A DNA stretch of 64,000 nt from Cladopsammia gracilis (taxonomy: Eukaryota > Cnidaria > Anthozoa > Scleractinia > Dendrophylliidae), in contig JAJGOT010000948.1 in NCBI GenBank assembly GCA_022457155.1, positions 61,001-125,000 on the forward strand. Reading direction: 5' to 3'. How positions within the stretch are numbered: the first letter of the stretch is position 1; each line of letters begins with the position of its first letter. Of this stretch, positions 1 to 9,720 are shown in pieces. The notes beneath the pieces are model-generated. The model was not told where the DNA came from. It saw only the letters and a program-made list of their open reading frames with translations, and did not search any database. The translations under genes and the position numbers were made by a program.

Positions 1-60
1 AAAATAGTTTTTCAAAATACATTAAAAACAGTTTTAAAATAGTGTTAGGTTTGGTAAGGG
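1..60. repeat. End of an AT-rich dispersed repeat
   Basis: AT-rich sequence ending in TTTGGTAAGGG. The same arrangement (aaatacattaaaa, then ttttaaaata, then ttggtttggtaaggg) closes the repeat at about 10680-11300, so the window opens inside another copy. No coding potential is seen. Confidence 0.5.
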
Positions 61-480
61 TACCCACCTCCACTTCGGTGAATAGTTGTTAAATACAATT
101 CGAATTTACTAATTCTTTCTTAATATAAAAAATTCAATAAAACAGATGACAACTGTATGCATGTAATTTGCTGACCCCAAAAAGGGTCAAAATTTGAGTA
201 TTTTAAAGTCAAAATTTAAGTATAAAATAATATTTTGGTCCTCTGAAAATTAATATACTGATTTATATCAACATGAAAACCAAATCCGTGAACTTATTAC
301 TGGTCTAAATTCTTGATTATGCAATTATTCACAATCATGACCATTCAATTTGATTCACGAATCCCAGCCCTTGATTCTACATTTCGATTTTTGTTCAATA
401 CGAAAATTACGATGCTTGAAGATATTTTTTTTGGCACCTTGATAAATATGCTTTGTGTTTAAGCAGTCAAGTATTAAAAT
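61..480. other. AT-rich non-coding stretch
   Basis: No open frame of note, splice signals or clear repeat structure was seen between the repeat end and the foldback element at 481. Confidence 0.5.
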
Positions 481-775
481 GATACACCAAATTGAAGAAA
501 CATTGTCGTGTGAAAAGCATAAACCATGAACGATGCGACCCAAAGGTTTACTGGGAAGTTAGAAAATTTAATCTTTGTCTGTGACAGAATACACATTATA
601 TTAACACAGGATGCATAAATCATGCTCTTAAATGTCTCAAACAAAGAAAACATCTTGATTATCAAGAAATAGAATGTTACTAGCTTGCCAATGCTGCCTA
701 CCCAGAATCCCATTCGGTTTCATCGTTCATGGTTTACGCTTTTCACGGGTCAACGTTTCTTCAATTTGGTGTATA
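481..775. mobile_element. Foldback MITE (~295 bp)
   Basis: The segment 482-537 (gatacaccaaattgaagaaa...) reappears as its reverse complement at 720-774 (...ttcttcaatttggtgtat), with a few mismatches over about 55 nt and a central ~180 bp of unrelated sequence. This is the layout of a miniature inverted-repeat element. Short open frames inside it are incidental. Confidence 0.7.
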
Positions 776-1007
776 CAACTTGACATCTTGTATTTTTTTT
801 TGTGGAAATGAAAGTTACTGTGCACCTCTTAGATGAAATCCAAATATTAAAGGAAAACCGAGCACATACTCAGCATCACATTCAAGTTTAGTTGCAACAA
901 CCTACAGTACACTCACGAATCCACATGTATCAATATATAAATATATAAAAATATAAATATATAAATATATAAATCACATCTTAGATTGCCATGTTGCCAG
1001 CATGTTC
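776..1007. repeat. Non-coding with ATAAATAT short tandem repeat
   Basis: About 931-974 is an imperfect tandem of ataaatat. The rest is featureless AT-rich DNA leading to the tRNA-like 5' half at 1008. Confidence 0.6.
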
Positions 1008-1021
1008 GTCCTGATGGTGTA
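1008..1021 (+). pseudogene. 5' part of a tRNA-like sequence interrupted by a transposon
   Basis: The bases 1008-1021 give a 7-nt acceptor strand (gtcctga), two linker bases and the first half of a D arm (gtgta). They continue at 5329 if the transposon 1022-5326 and one TA duplication are removed. See the 3' part at 5329-5387. It may be a tRNA pseudogene or the head of a tRNA-derived SINE. Confidence 0.6.
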
Positions 1022-1664
1022 GAGTGCAAACAATATAACCGTGAAACATTAGTAATACTAAATTACACAAATTTGTACAAATTTGTAATTAGTCAATTTT
1101 GTCAATTTAGTGAATTCAGTCAGGCGTAAATAGTCTAAGGCGCGCGAGTTGTGAATTTTAAAAATACGGCACTGCATCAAGGAAACAGTAAAACCAGAAA
1201 TTAAAACGGAATTTTGGAAGTTTTAGGGAATTTTGAACAGGAAGAGAACATCTGCGATAGACTACTTGAAAGGCAAGTTTCTTGTCTAGAATTTCGAGGG
1301 TTCTTTTTCAAGCCTGATTCGCATTTTTTGCGAGCGCAATGAAAACTCGATAATGTGAATAGACTACGAAAATCGCATTAAAAATCGCTCACTTTTTCAT
1401 TTAACTGCAAAGCTGTGCGATAATAAGACCAGGGAATGGACAGTAGGCACTTTCCGTTAAGATCTTTATTATGAATTACACTGCAAAAATAGAATTACAA
1501 ACTTCGATAATTCATTACACAGATCAGGTAAATTTAAACGTAACAATAATTCAAAGTTCAACATAACATAATTCTTTGACAGAGGGAGGTCTCCGGGAGG
1601 TAAGCAAAAAGTTCAAACTCTGAGCTAATTTAATCAGTCAGTTTTCTTGCGTTGTGAAACTGAG

Positions 1665-2396
1665 TCAAAGTCGACGATAATTTTTTTTCATTAAGTACCC
1701 GCAATTTGAGCAAAAATTGCACTTGAGGTCAATGATGCTTGTGCATTCCGGACATAAACCTGTAGTGTCTTGGCTGGACAACAGCTCAGACCAGTAGTTA
1801 CTTGGGTGATCATCCAGGACATTTACGGTGCTTCGTTCCGGCTTGTGAAAGGATAAGACGCGTGCTTGTTGTTGCTGGTTTTCGTCACTTTCGTTCTCGT
1901 ACACCGTGCTAAGAATAGATTTGAGGTTGTCAGTAGAGATCGATGTGGCGGCGGTTGCCATTCTATGACACTCACGGGAGTACTCGGCGGAATTTGCGTC
2001 ACACTGGTCGCTTACTGAGTCTACAGAACACTCGTAGGGTGTCTTGGAGGGATGCACATCAGACTCGCCGAACACTTTTGACACAATCACATCTAAGTTA
2101 CCATTTTCCGCGCTGATCATGTCGTTAAGTGTGGACTTAGGGATGTCTGGTAGAACGCTACTCAGTCTTTCCACTTTGTCACCCCACGGTGGTTTAAACG
2201 ACACAGGGATGTCCGGCATGACTTGCACGGTGTCTTTGGAATTACCGGGGGCTACAGGCTTCATCTGGTGCTGTTGAATTGCCCCTCTAAGTACGTGCAG
2301 TGGAGACATGTCAGGGCAGACAGATGCAATATGACTAGCATGCTTATTTACTTGGCTGTAGAGCTCTCGGTGTTTCACTAGTTGTTTTTGCCTTTG
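1665..2396 (-). CDS. CUE-like / C-terminal zinc-ribbon protein, main exon
   Basis: A single ~240-residue frame that I do not recognise as a named protein. Residues about 69-104, counting from 2378, contain VERLSSVLPDIP...GNLDVIVSKVF. The spacing of hydrophobic residues and the LP and G-L-D-V positions resemble a CUE/UBA-type ubiquitin-binding helix bundle (inference). The last 30 residues hold Cys pairs LCPEC...KCNFCSNCGY, a zinc-ribbon layout. The middle is Ser/Asn/Gln-rich and probably disordered. The frame has no ATG start (its first usable codon is GTG at 2378) and stays open to about 2435. An acceptor-like tattttcttgcacaacaaag precedes 2396, so this is probably a 3' exon of the gene starting near 2807. 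It lies head-to-head with the transposase inside the same TIRs, suggesting an accessory protein of the transposon. Confidence 0.55.
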   Translation of the reverse strand, partial: QRQKQLVKHRELYSQVNKHASHIASVCPDMSPLHVLRGAIQQHQMKPVAPGNSKDTVQVMPDIPVSFKPPWGDKVERLSSVLPDIPKSTLNDMISAENGNLDVIVSKVFGESDVHPSKTPYECSVDSVSDQCDANSAEYSRECHRMATAATSISTDNLKSILSTVYENESDENQQQQARVLSFHKPERSTVNVLDDHPSNYWSELLSSQDTTGLCPECTSIIDLKCNFCSNCGYLMKKNYRRL

Positions 2397-2636
2397 CTTT
2401 GTTGTGCAAGAAAATAAGAATAAATACAGTTAATTTTGCACGTCAGGTTATACTGAAGGTTGGGAAATTATCATTCTACAATGGGGAAATTGATAGATTG
2501 ATGGGAAGTTTTCGTCGCAGCCGTAAAATCTGAGCCCTAGTTCAATTACACTTCCCGACTAGTCTCGCCGTAGTCAATAGATATTCGTAGGTTATTATTT
2601 TTAATGGTCATATAAGAATTACTATAAAAACTTACC

Positions 2637-2807
2637 AGTTCTCTTTTCAGCTGCACTGAGAGCGTTTCTGGCTTTTTTCTTTGCAATATCACCGTCTGCT
2701 ATTTGTAGCGTGGCCGAGACTGACGGGAAGGCTACCACCTCTGGTACACTCAGAGTTGGATGGTTTCCTGTTTTCTCTGGGTCTTTACTTGTTCTCTCAT
2801 TTAACAC
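2637..2807 (-). CDS. Candidate 5' exon of the zinc-ribbon gene
   Basis: An open minus-strand frame ends in NALSAAEKRT, followed by an excellent splice donor (g|gtaagt at 2636-2631). Lys/Arg-rich text at its end would continue naturally into the KQRQKQLVKHREL start of the next exon. However, this donor leaves phase 1 while the best acceptor near 2397 is phase 0, so either the true acceptor differs or a 1-2 nt indel has broken the gene. The frame lacks an ATG (GTG at 2807), so the true start is unresolved. Confidence 0.4.
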
Positions 2808-2905
2808 TTGAGTGTGAGTTACACACTTTTCACAGCTGTTCCTTGTTGGAATCCCTTTTTACAGCAGCGTGGCTAGCTAGGGTTTTGACCGACTACTGAC
2901 CTAAA
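2808..2905. promoter_or_regulatory. Divergent intergenic spacer of the Tc1-like element
   Basis: Roughly 100 bp separates the divergent reading frames of the zinc-ribbon gene and the transposase, so both must be driven from this short bidirectional region or from within the genes. No TATA box is obvious. Confidence 0.35.
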
Positions 2906-3914
2906 ATGTCTTGGAGAATGAATAAAGCTGATGGTGTCTACCGCTATGGTGCTGCATATCCGTTACAGAAACGAGTACAGATTAGTGTCACCTTCATTAC
3001 CATTCAGAGTTTTTACGCAACAGCAAGGATTTGCAAGGTGAGTTATAATTGCGTAAGACGTTTGGTCGATCTTTTCCGCGTAAAAGCAACATTGATGCCG
3101 CAAACGCAAGAAAATTCCAGGCCAAAGGTCTTCCCCTGGTGGCTCGAGACTTACATTGAAGCCATGGTAGTGATGTACCCAACAATGTATATACGGGAAA
3201 TACGACAAATGGTTGCAGATGATTTTAACCTGTTACCAGCTGACACTCCATCTTTGTCCATCATTCGGGCTCTATTGTACAGATCAAACACTACCAGGAA
3301 GAAGTGTGTTCAGGTTGCCAACGAACGATTTTCTCCGTATACACAACAGAGACGCCGAGAGTACATTCGCTGGCGAAGAACAGTTGATCCAAGGGTTTTA
3401 TATTTTTTTTGACGAAACAGGATTTGCATCTGATACTGACCTGCGTGTATATGGCCGCTGTGAGAGTGGTTTCGCCCTACCTTCCTACCAGGCTAAAAGT
3501 GGAGCCACCGCTCATTCAGTCCTAGGTGTTGTAGGATACAGAGAAGGGGTGATTACGGCCATACCTATTGAAGACAACTATAACACCGTATTAGTCAATG
3601 AAGTCATACAAAATCAGGTATTGCCTCTACTCCCCAGAAATTGCTACTTGATAGCAGATAATGCTAGCATACACAACGATGCACAGTTGGCCAACATATT
3701 GGCTATCAAAAACATCACGCTGGTAAAGTTACCAGCGTATAGTTACGATCTTAATCATATTGAAATGGTTTTTGGCTTGGCAAAAGCTATGGCCCGAAAA
3801 AGCCCTGGAGCTTTGAAGGATAACGCCTTGTTAGCCACTGTCGATTCTTTCATTCAGATTTCGCCAGTACCAGTAAGAAAATACTACAAAAGGTCATGGA
3901 GAGTTACAAGTTAA
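2906..3914 (+). pseudogene. Tc1-type DD34E transposase, split by a frameshift
   Basis: The first frame (2906-3412, 168 aa) has an N-terminal helix-turn-helix-like part (ATARICKVSYNCVRRLVDLF) and a second DNA-binding block ending in RRREYIRWRR. The catalytic core continues in another frame to 3914: IFFDETGF carries the first Asp, YLIADNASIHND the second, and YSYDLNHIE the final Glu, with 34 residues between the second Asp and the Glu (DD34E). This is the cut-and-paste transposase of the Tc1 branch, and the total of about 335 residues is normal for it. The frames change at a run of eight T (3403-3410) just before GAC of the first catalytic Asp; nine (or six) T would restore a single frame. That can be an old mutation or a sequencing error. 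In the third motif, the usual SPDLNPIE reads SYDLNHIE. Confidence 0.8.
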
Positions 3915-4299
3915 GTCGCACGCAGAATTTCGTGGATTACTTAATTGTGTCTGTGCTTTTCGATAACAAAGCTGATGGATGTAGCTTTAATTTAGAATTG
4001 TGTTTTTCGTAAAAAAAAGATTCATGTCAGATCACCCATCGCCAATGTTTTTTGAAATAGGTATAATAAGAAGCAGAAAAAACTGTTTTGAATAAAAATG
4101 CATATTTGAGACACCTTTCTGAACGAATTTTCGAAGAGGATGAATCTGGCAATTTTTGAGAGCAGTTTCAAGTCCTGGGTGGTGCATGGTGGTGTGGGTG
4201 GTGGGTACTCCCATATATAGGCTATATAGGTATGTGCGTCCCGATTGGGTAGAATTTTCGAGCCTCGGGCTCCTTAAATAGGATAATCCTTTTACGTAA
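3915..4299. other. Transposase 3' flank
   Basis: Non-coding sequence after the transposase stop, with an AATAAA-type signal in gaataaaaatg near 4090. The short minus-strand frame at 4032-4214 shows no family features. Confidence 0.45.
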
Positions 4300-5105
4300 T
4301 ATTACGGCCAGATGCGATAACGTAAACGGGGATAGGTGGAAATAGAAAAAACAATTGACCAAACGTGTCTTTGTCCTTGATGTGTCCTGCGTCCATTTAT
4401 TATAGTTAGTAGTCTGGGTGGGAAAACGAGGATGGGTGGAAATAGAAAAACAATTGAACCAAACGTGTCTTTGTCTTTGATGTGTCCTGCGTCCATTTAT
4501 TTCAGTTAGTTATATCTGGGTAGGAAAACGGGGATGGGTGGAAATAGAAAAACAATTAAACCAAACGTGTCTCTTGTCTTTGATGTGTCCTGTGTCCATT
4601 TATTATAGTTAGTAGTCTGGGTGGGAAAACGGGGATGGGTGGAAATAGAAAAACAATTAAACTTAACGCGTCTCTTGTCTTTGATGTGTCCTGTGTCCAT
4701 TTATTATAGTTAGTAGTCTGGGTGGGAAAACGGGGATGGGTGGAAATAGAAAAACAATTAAACCAAACGTGTCTCTTGTCTTTGATGTGTCCTGTGTCCA
4801 TTTATTATAGTTAGTAGTCTGGGTGGAAATAGAAAAACAATTAAACCAAACGTGTCTCTTGTCTTTGATGTGTCCTGTGTCCATTTATTATAGTTCGTAG
4901 TCTGGGTGGGAAAACGGGGATGGGTGGAAATAGAAAAACAATTAAACTTAACGTGTCTCTTGTCTTTGATGTGTCCTGCGTCCATTTATTTTGGTTAGTT
5001 ATCTGGGTAGGAAAACGGGGATGAGAGGGAGTTGGAAATAAAGCCGCAAATGAATAAAACGCCTCAGTCCTGACTTTGATGTGTCTTGCGTCCATATATT
5101 TTCAG
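4300..5105. repeat. Tandem array, ~105-bp unit, about 8 copies
   Basis: The unit runs aacggggatgggtggaaata..., cgtgtctcttgtctttgatg..., tccatttattatagttagta..., ctgggtgggaa, and restarts near 4318, 4428, 4523, 4629, 4732, 4826 (a shortened copy), 4912 and 5011. The last copy is diverged. The serial 60-85 aa minus-strand frames over it are translations of the repeat, not genes. The array lies inside the Tc1-like element. Confidence 0.85.
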
Positions 5106-5328
5106 TTAGTTATTTCGTTTTTGCCCGCTAGTCTACTGAAAACTCTCTTTTAATAGAGCCCTGCATGTCTTTCATTTTAGTTTTCATCCTAGTTTAAGTT
5201 GAATAGATGCTATTTAATTTAGTCAACTTAATTAGCGGCTCTTCACGCTTCAACAATTTTTCAACAAAATTGTACAAAATTTTACAAATTTGTAATTTGT
5301 GTTTCACGGTTATATTGTTTGCACTCTA

Positions 5329-5387
5329 GTGGTTATCACGCCTTACTAGTATGCAGGAGGACGTGGGTTGAAATTCCACTCAGGGCA
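5329..5387 (+). pseudogene. 3' part of the interrupted tRNA-like sequence
   Basis: Joined to 1008-1021 this gives a 73-nt cloverleaf. The acceptor gtcctga pairs with tcagggc (5380-5386). The D arm reads gtg-tagtggttat-cac. The T arm is gtggg with a 7-nt loop ttgaaat and tccac. The anticodon arm has a 7-nt loop ctagtat but only partial stem pairing. The A box (TAGTGGTTATCACG) is intact and the B box is degraded (GGTTGAAATTCC), so it looks like a Val-type tRNA relic or SINE head. Confidence 0.6.
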
Positions 5388-5412
5388 AATTTTCTTTCAA
5401 ACATTTATTCAG

Positions 5413-5415
<3 letters not shown>

Positions 5416-5491
<76 letters not shown>
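5416..5491. repeat. (TA)n microsatellite
   Basis: About 75 bp of pure TA. Confidence 0.95.
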
Positions 5492-5494
<3 letters not shown>

Positions 5495-5785
5495 ACTATT
5501 ATAGCGTGAAAGCGCGCGTGATATCGCCTAATTCTTAGCCGAAGAGGCCGTAGGCCGAGTCGGCTAAAATTAGGCGATTTCACGCAAGCTTGAGCGCTAT
5601 AGATTTATAATTCAACACATTGATAACAAAGCACAGTTTGAAGAAAAAATATCGAGTCCGGTCCGTCATTTTTGCATTCTCTTGTCAAAATGCAAAATTT
5701 ACATCCATCCTTGGATATACGTCATGTAGACATAGCGTATATCGATAACTTTTTGACCATATTTGGGCAGTGTATCAATGAGTTG

Positions 5786-5790
<5 letters not shown>
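5492..5790. mobile_element. Short copy of a palindromic MITE family
   Basis: Two modules occur together. 5492-5604 is a hairpin (aactattatagcg...ttaggcgatttcacg...gcgctata) and 5605-5790 is bounded by inverted ttcaacacattgata / tatcaatgagttgaa. Both modules, in the same order, occur at 51648-52975, where the interior is about 1 kb longer, so this is an internal-deletion derivative of that element. Another TA run follows (about 5787-5818). Confidence 0.75.
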
Positions 5791-5820
<30 letters not shown>

Positions 5821-5874
5821 CTGAATAAAAAGGTTTACACAAACGGTGAACTCTTCAGCAGAAGGATCCAAGGA

Positions 5875-6874
5875 TACGACGCCACCACGTGAATTTGTAG
5901 ATAAGTATAATAAAAAAAAAACGATGGGGCGAACTTCTTACTGGTCCTGACTGGTTTTAACGTTTCGGCCTTCGGCCTTCTTCAGAAATTACAAAGAATT
6001 AAAAACTAAAAACTAAAAACTATGTACAATGATTAAGTTATACAAGTTGTGACTTATATACATTAAGCTACAAAAACAAAGGAAAACGAGGTTACGTAAC
6101 ATAACAAAAGAACTAAATAACAAGGAAAAATTTAACGCTAAAAATAACATACATGATGTGATAAAAACCTTAATTAATGATTAAAACAAAGAAAACTCCC
6201 TATCGAGGGCCCCCGAATAATCATATAGGTCACTGTTGGAATGACAGGACCAGCACGTCTTACCAAGTGCCCCCGACAGAACGTTCAAACACAAAACAAC
6301 TAAAAACAAAGAATAAAACAAGGAAAAGAAAAAGACAATCCTATTATTGCAAGATACGTGCGTTAATTATTGTAGTTAATGCGGTTTTTTGATCTAAATT
6401 CACGTCTCTTGTTAAGGCCATGCGGATTGAGCGTAAACAATTGGGTTGTCCAATAAGCCTCCCTAGTGAGCAACAATTGGTCAAGGTGAAATGTATTTTG
6501 AAATGATCTAATTTGTTCGATAAGAATAAAGCTAATTTGTAAAATATCATGTTCAGAACTATTAAAATGTACCGCCAATTCACATGTTCTCCTATTATTG
6601 AGCAAGCTAGATTTGTGGTTTCTGAAACGGACTTTAAATTCGGTGGATGTAGAACCTACATACTGCAAATTGCATTTATTGCAGGTGGCCAAATAAATCA
6701 CATTTTCGGACGAACATGACAAACTTTGGCGAATAGAATAATAACGACCTGTGGCAGAACTCTGGAATTTCGAATCTTGAAGTAAAAACGTTAAAACCAG
6801 TCAGGACCAGTAAGAAGTTCGCCCCATCGTTTTTTTTATTATACTTATCTACAAATTCACGTGGTGGCGTCGTA
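5875..6874 (-). mobile_element. 5'-truncated Penelope-like element with inverted ends
   Basis: About 90 bp at 5875-5964 (tacgacgccaccacgtgaat... to ...ggttttaacgttt) recurs inverted at 6785-6874. Between them lies a minus-strand GIY-YIG endonuclease frame and, 3' of it, the gaagaaggccgaaggccgaa motif typical of Penelope/Neptune-like 3' ends. Inverted partial terminal copies are known for Penelope-like retroelements. The reverse transcriptase is missing. Confidence 0.7.
6363..6722 (-). pseudogene. GIY-YIG endonuclease domain of a Penelope-like element
   Basis: 119 residues. VIYLATCNKCNLQYVGST carries the two halves of the GIY-YIG signature (IYL and YVG) with the Cys-x2-Cys knuckle usual in PLEs, followed by F-x-R-x-x-NHKSS and a C-terminal REAYWTTQLFTLNPHGLNKR block matching other PLE tails. 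The domain nicks target DNA to prime reverse transcription. There is no upstream RT, so it is a 5'-truncated, non-autonomous remnant; the domain itself is uninterrupted. Confidence 0.8.
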
Positions 6875-7036
6875 TGTTGTGGTTCAAATTTTTCTTTGGT
6901 TTAAAATTTTTCACACCAGTTTAGTGTTTGTTTTTCTTTGTCTCAGATTCATTATCATAATATGAGACAAAGAAAAACAAAAATCAAACTGGTTTGAAAA
7001 TTTTTAAACTATAGAAAACATTGAATCACAACATAT
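6873..7036. mobile_element. Foldback MITE, family copy 1
   Basis: gtatgttgtggttcaaattt...ctttgtctcag is mirrored by tgagacaaag...ttgaatcacaacatatac. Relatives of the same design occur at 20107-20250 and 20706-20876. Confidence 0.75.
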
Positions 7037-8322
7037 ACATGTATACATATTAATTTTCTAAGAATGACACAAGCAAGCTAAGAAATATGCCAGCAAGAAC
7101 AATAACTGACCTTTCTTAATAAACATTAAATTAAACTTAAATTAAGGAGTGTTTTTTTTTTCAGGAAGAGAAGGACTCCAGGGGAAATTTAAATGAGTTG
7201 AGGCATTTGAGGATTTATTCGATTAAATTAAAAGTGTATACACATGCACTATATTTAGATACAAACACCAAAGAGCAGGGTTTGCACTATCAATAGTCAG
7301 GTTGAGAGTCCAATGCAATCCTTTTCTTCCCACCTGAAAATGCAACTGAATAGGAAACTCTGCTAGCAGGCTACGACCGGTAACCAGTTAATCATCACCA
7401 CAGTAAGGAGGCACTTATCAAAAAATAGTACATGTACAATCAACCAAGGAAATCTCTTTTCACATGCCTACATGTATTTTCTTGTTCAAGTAGAGTCAAA
7501 GGCTCCTGTTAGCCAACTCAAAAATAGGAAATGCCCTACATGTACATGTACATACAAGTATTGCTGGCTTGTGTTTGAGAGACCAGCATCGAAAAAAAAA
7601 GTTTCAATAGAAATTTTGAATGTAAAGTAGCCATGTACTTATTGATTTGATTGAGACACTCAAGTATGGTTTGTAAAAACTTGATTATACTGTACATGTA
7701 CATGTTTTTATTAACACTTTTGATAAGATTGCCAACTTCATCTATTTTTATGCAGTTCATGAAACACAATGTTTACACTGTATGTTTAAATTATAAACAT
7801 GTCTCTATCTCTTAAATACTATTTTTTGTAACCTACATCAACATGTAGGATACACAAAACATTATTTCAATCTCCAAGAAATAATTTTTACATACCACAA
7901 TCACAAATTACAGGTACCAACTATTGAGCTGAGAAGACTTTCATGAGATATACTAAATTACAAATCATACATGTATCTACATTATAAGATATAAATAACA
8001 TACTTTACATGAGACCTACATTTGTACAGATGGTATTTACTTTTAGGTCAGTAACCGAGGTCAAAATGACAGATACATCCCCTTGGGGTGGCATACTATT
8101 TCACTTCATGTGGTGTTCAGATCACTTTATTTGACTGCATGTTCAGAGCTCTTTAGCTGTGGCACAAAATAATCCTTCACAAAACAATCCTGGTAAAGCC
8201 TTTGATCCTTATGGCAGACAATCTGAAAGGTACATTGGCCATGGCCATGCATGTCTAGCAGGCCTTGTATTTCATAATACAATTTGAGTTACCGGGGTAA
8301 AACTATCCATTTTCCCTTCAGT
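7037..8322. other. AT-rich non-coding; probable 3' UTR of the minus-strand gene
   Basis: No convincing frame. It contains many acatgtacatgt palindromes (for example near 7531-7556 and 7690-7704). Minus-strand polyadenylation-type signals (TTTATT on plus) lie near 7706 and 7211 and could end the transcript whose coding region stops at 8323. Confidence 0.4.
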
Positions 8323-8387
8323 TTAGTGAGGTGCTGTAGCAGTTAACAGCTGCTGAAATCTCAAGGCTACTGTTTGCCGCTCAAGAA
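8323..8387 (-). CDS. Last coding exon of an unrecognised host gene
   Basis: A strong acceptor (ttttattttctag, ending at 8388) is followed by an open frame ending LERQTVALRFQQLLTATAPH and a TAA at 8325-8323. The exon starts with two bases (TT) that complete a codon with the single T left by the donor at 9423, so the phases of the two exons agree. Expected polyadenylation signals lie downstream. I do not recognise the protein. The call rests on splice signals, phase agreement and composition. Confidence 0.5.
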
Positions 8388-9423
8388 CTAGAAAATAAAA
8401 GGCAATGAACACGAAAGCCACCGCTTCACTTCTAATAGCAGGCATGTTTTTAGAAATTCAAGCCAATTCAATTTGTTGCACTGGTGATTCGAGTACTAGC
8501 GAAGGTAAAGTAACTTGACCTCAGTAAATTGAAACCTTGGTAAACGTTTAAGTGTAAACACAACATTTTGCCAAGTAAATTGTTCACAAAGATAAAATGT
8601 TTTTACTTGCTTTTAAATCTGAAACATCAGTGGTCCAACAAAAAATATCCATAACACATGCACACAAACCATTATTTACAGCAGTAAATACTAGATTAAA
8701 AGCAAGGATTCACTACAAGCTTACAGGTATGACAACTCGCAAAACGAAGCAAGACTACAGATGATCTTTCATGTATAAGCTTTGGTCTATTAAAGTCTCA
8801 GCGTTTTATGACGATTGTATGTTAAACGTAAATTCTGGAGCTCATACATGTAATCTGTATCATGACCAGTTAATTTCAAAGCAAAAACCGAAATGTTTGA
8901 ACTAACATGTAAGCTGAAATTATACCAAGACAAATATCGAATGTAGTCTCATTTTATAATGTTTTCTACGTACAGTGTACATCATATTGCATGTACTATC
9001 GAGGACCGATCGAGGTTAATATATTTTGAATTTAATTTGGCAGGAGAACGAATGCTGTTTCACCCCAACAAACTATATAACAACACTAAACCACTCACTG
9101 TTGTCAAGAAATAATCACGTCTTCTAATCGTACATTGCATAAAGTCGAAGCGTTACGGTATTTAATCTCTTACATGTAGCTTACCGTAAGCGTATGCTTC
9201 GTTCGATTAACTAAATAACCGCATTCTGGAATAAAAATAAACACTACAGCGCTTTCTTTAAAGTTTGTTGAGACACATTTGCACTATACACATGTAAATC
9301 TGGCAAAACATGGTTATAATTCGACAGCTTTCATGTTCTTAATATTCCGGAATACGTTCAATCGAACGCCACCTCAAGCTTCGTACATGACTAAAAAGAT
9401 TTAAAAAAAAAGATTGTACTCAC

Positions 9424-9529
9424 ATTTGAAACGTCCCGATGTAGACTGTCGTCTCAGATATTCATCTCTTCTGCTGATAAATTGTTGATAAGCCCATTCT
9501 TGGATAAAATCGAAATCTCTAAACGGTTG
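9424..9529 (-). CDS. Penultimate exon of the same unrecognised gene
   Basis: An open minus-strand frame contains IQEWAYQQFISRRDEYLRRQ and ends in a canonical donor (aaat|gtgagt, donor at 9423). Joined to 8387-8323 it gives a basic, helical-looking C terminus of about 56 residues, with an intron of about 1.04 kb. There is no ATG in frame, and an in-frame TAG sits at 9532-9530. Either an acceptor is at ttatag (9535-9530) with an unseen upstream exon, or this is a decayed first exon. Function unknown. Confidence 0.45.
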
Positions 9530-9720
9530 CTATAATGGCCGCGCACAAAATTCAAACGACCTTTGTTTGTGCTCACGTGAGATATCTCACGTGATATGTG
9601 ACGCTGGATAGAGAGGACACTGGGAACGAGATTAGCGCGCGAGACTGAGCGGGAATTTCACAATGCTTTAGGACTGAATTCGTCGTTCTTCAAGTGAAAA
9701 AGTGCAGGATTCCATGATAA
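9530..9720. promoter_or_regulatory. CpG-containing promoter-like region with a CACGTG palindrome
   Basis: 9573-9594 is a perfect 22-nt palindrome built from two CACGTG E-boxes around gagatatc. It is surrounded by CpG-rich sequence (ggccgcgcac, agcgcgcgag) that contrasts with the AT-rich neighbourhood. It lies just upstream of the minus-strand exon at 9529. On the plus strand a donor-like aag|gtatgg occurs near 9741, so it could be bidirectional. Confidence 0.4.

Larger units (their letters stand above)
1022..5326 (+). mobile_element. Tc1/mariner-like DNA transposon with two divergent genes (~4.3 kb)
   Basis: The ends are inverted copies starting GAGTGCAAACAATATAACCG (1022 onward; reverse complement ending at 5326), about 30 bp nearly perfect followed by a weaker acaaattacaaatttgt-rich zone. 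A TA dinucleotide sits directly outside each end (1020-1021, 5327-5328), the target duplication expected of IS630/Tc1/mariner elements. Inside are a minus-strand gene (about 2807-1665), a plus-strand DD34E transposase (2906-3914) and a ~105-bp-period tandem array (4300-5105). The element is longer than usual Tc1 elements (roughly 1.3-2.5 kb), and the second gene is not part of the usual Tc1 set. Confidence 0.75.

Noticed and set aside
4302..5095. Serial 60-85 codon minus frames starting MDTGHIKDK
   Set aside because: They repeat with the ~105-bp tandem unit and overlap each other; not genes.
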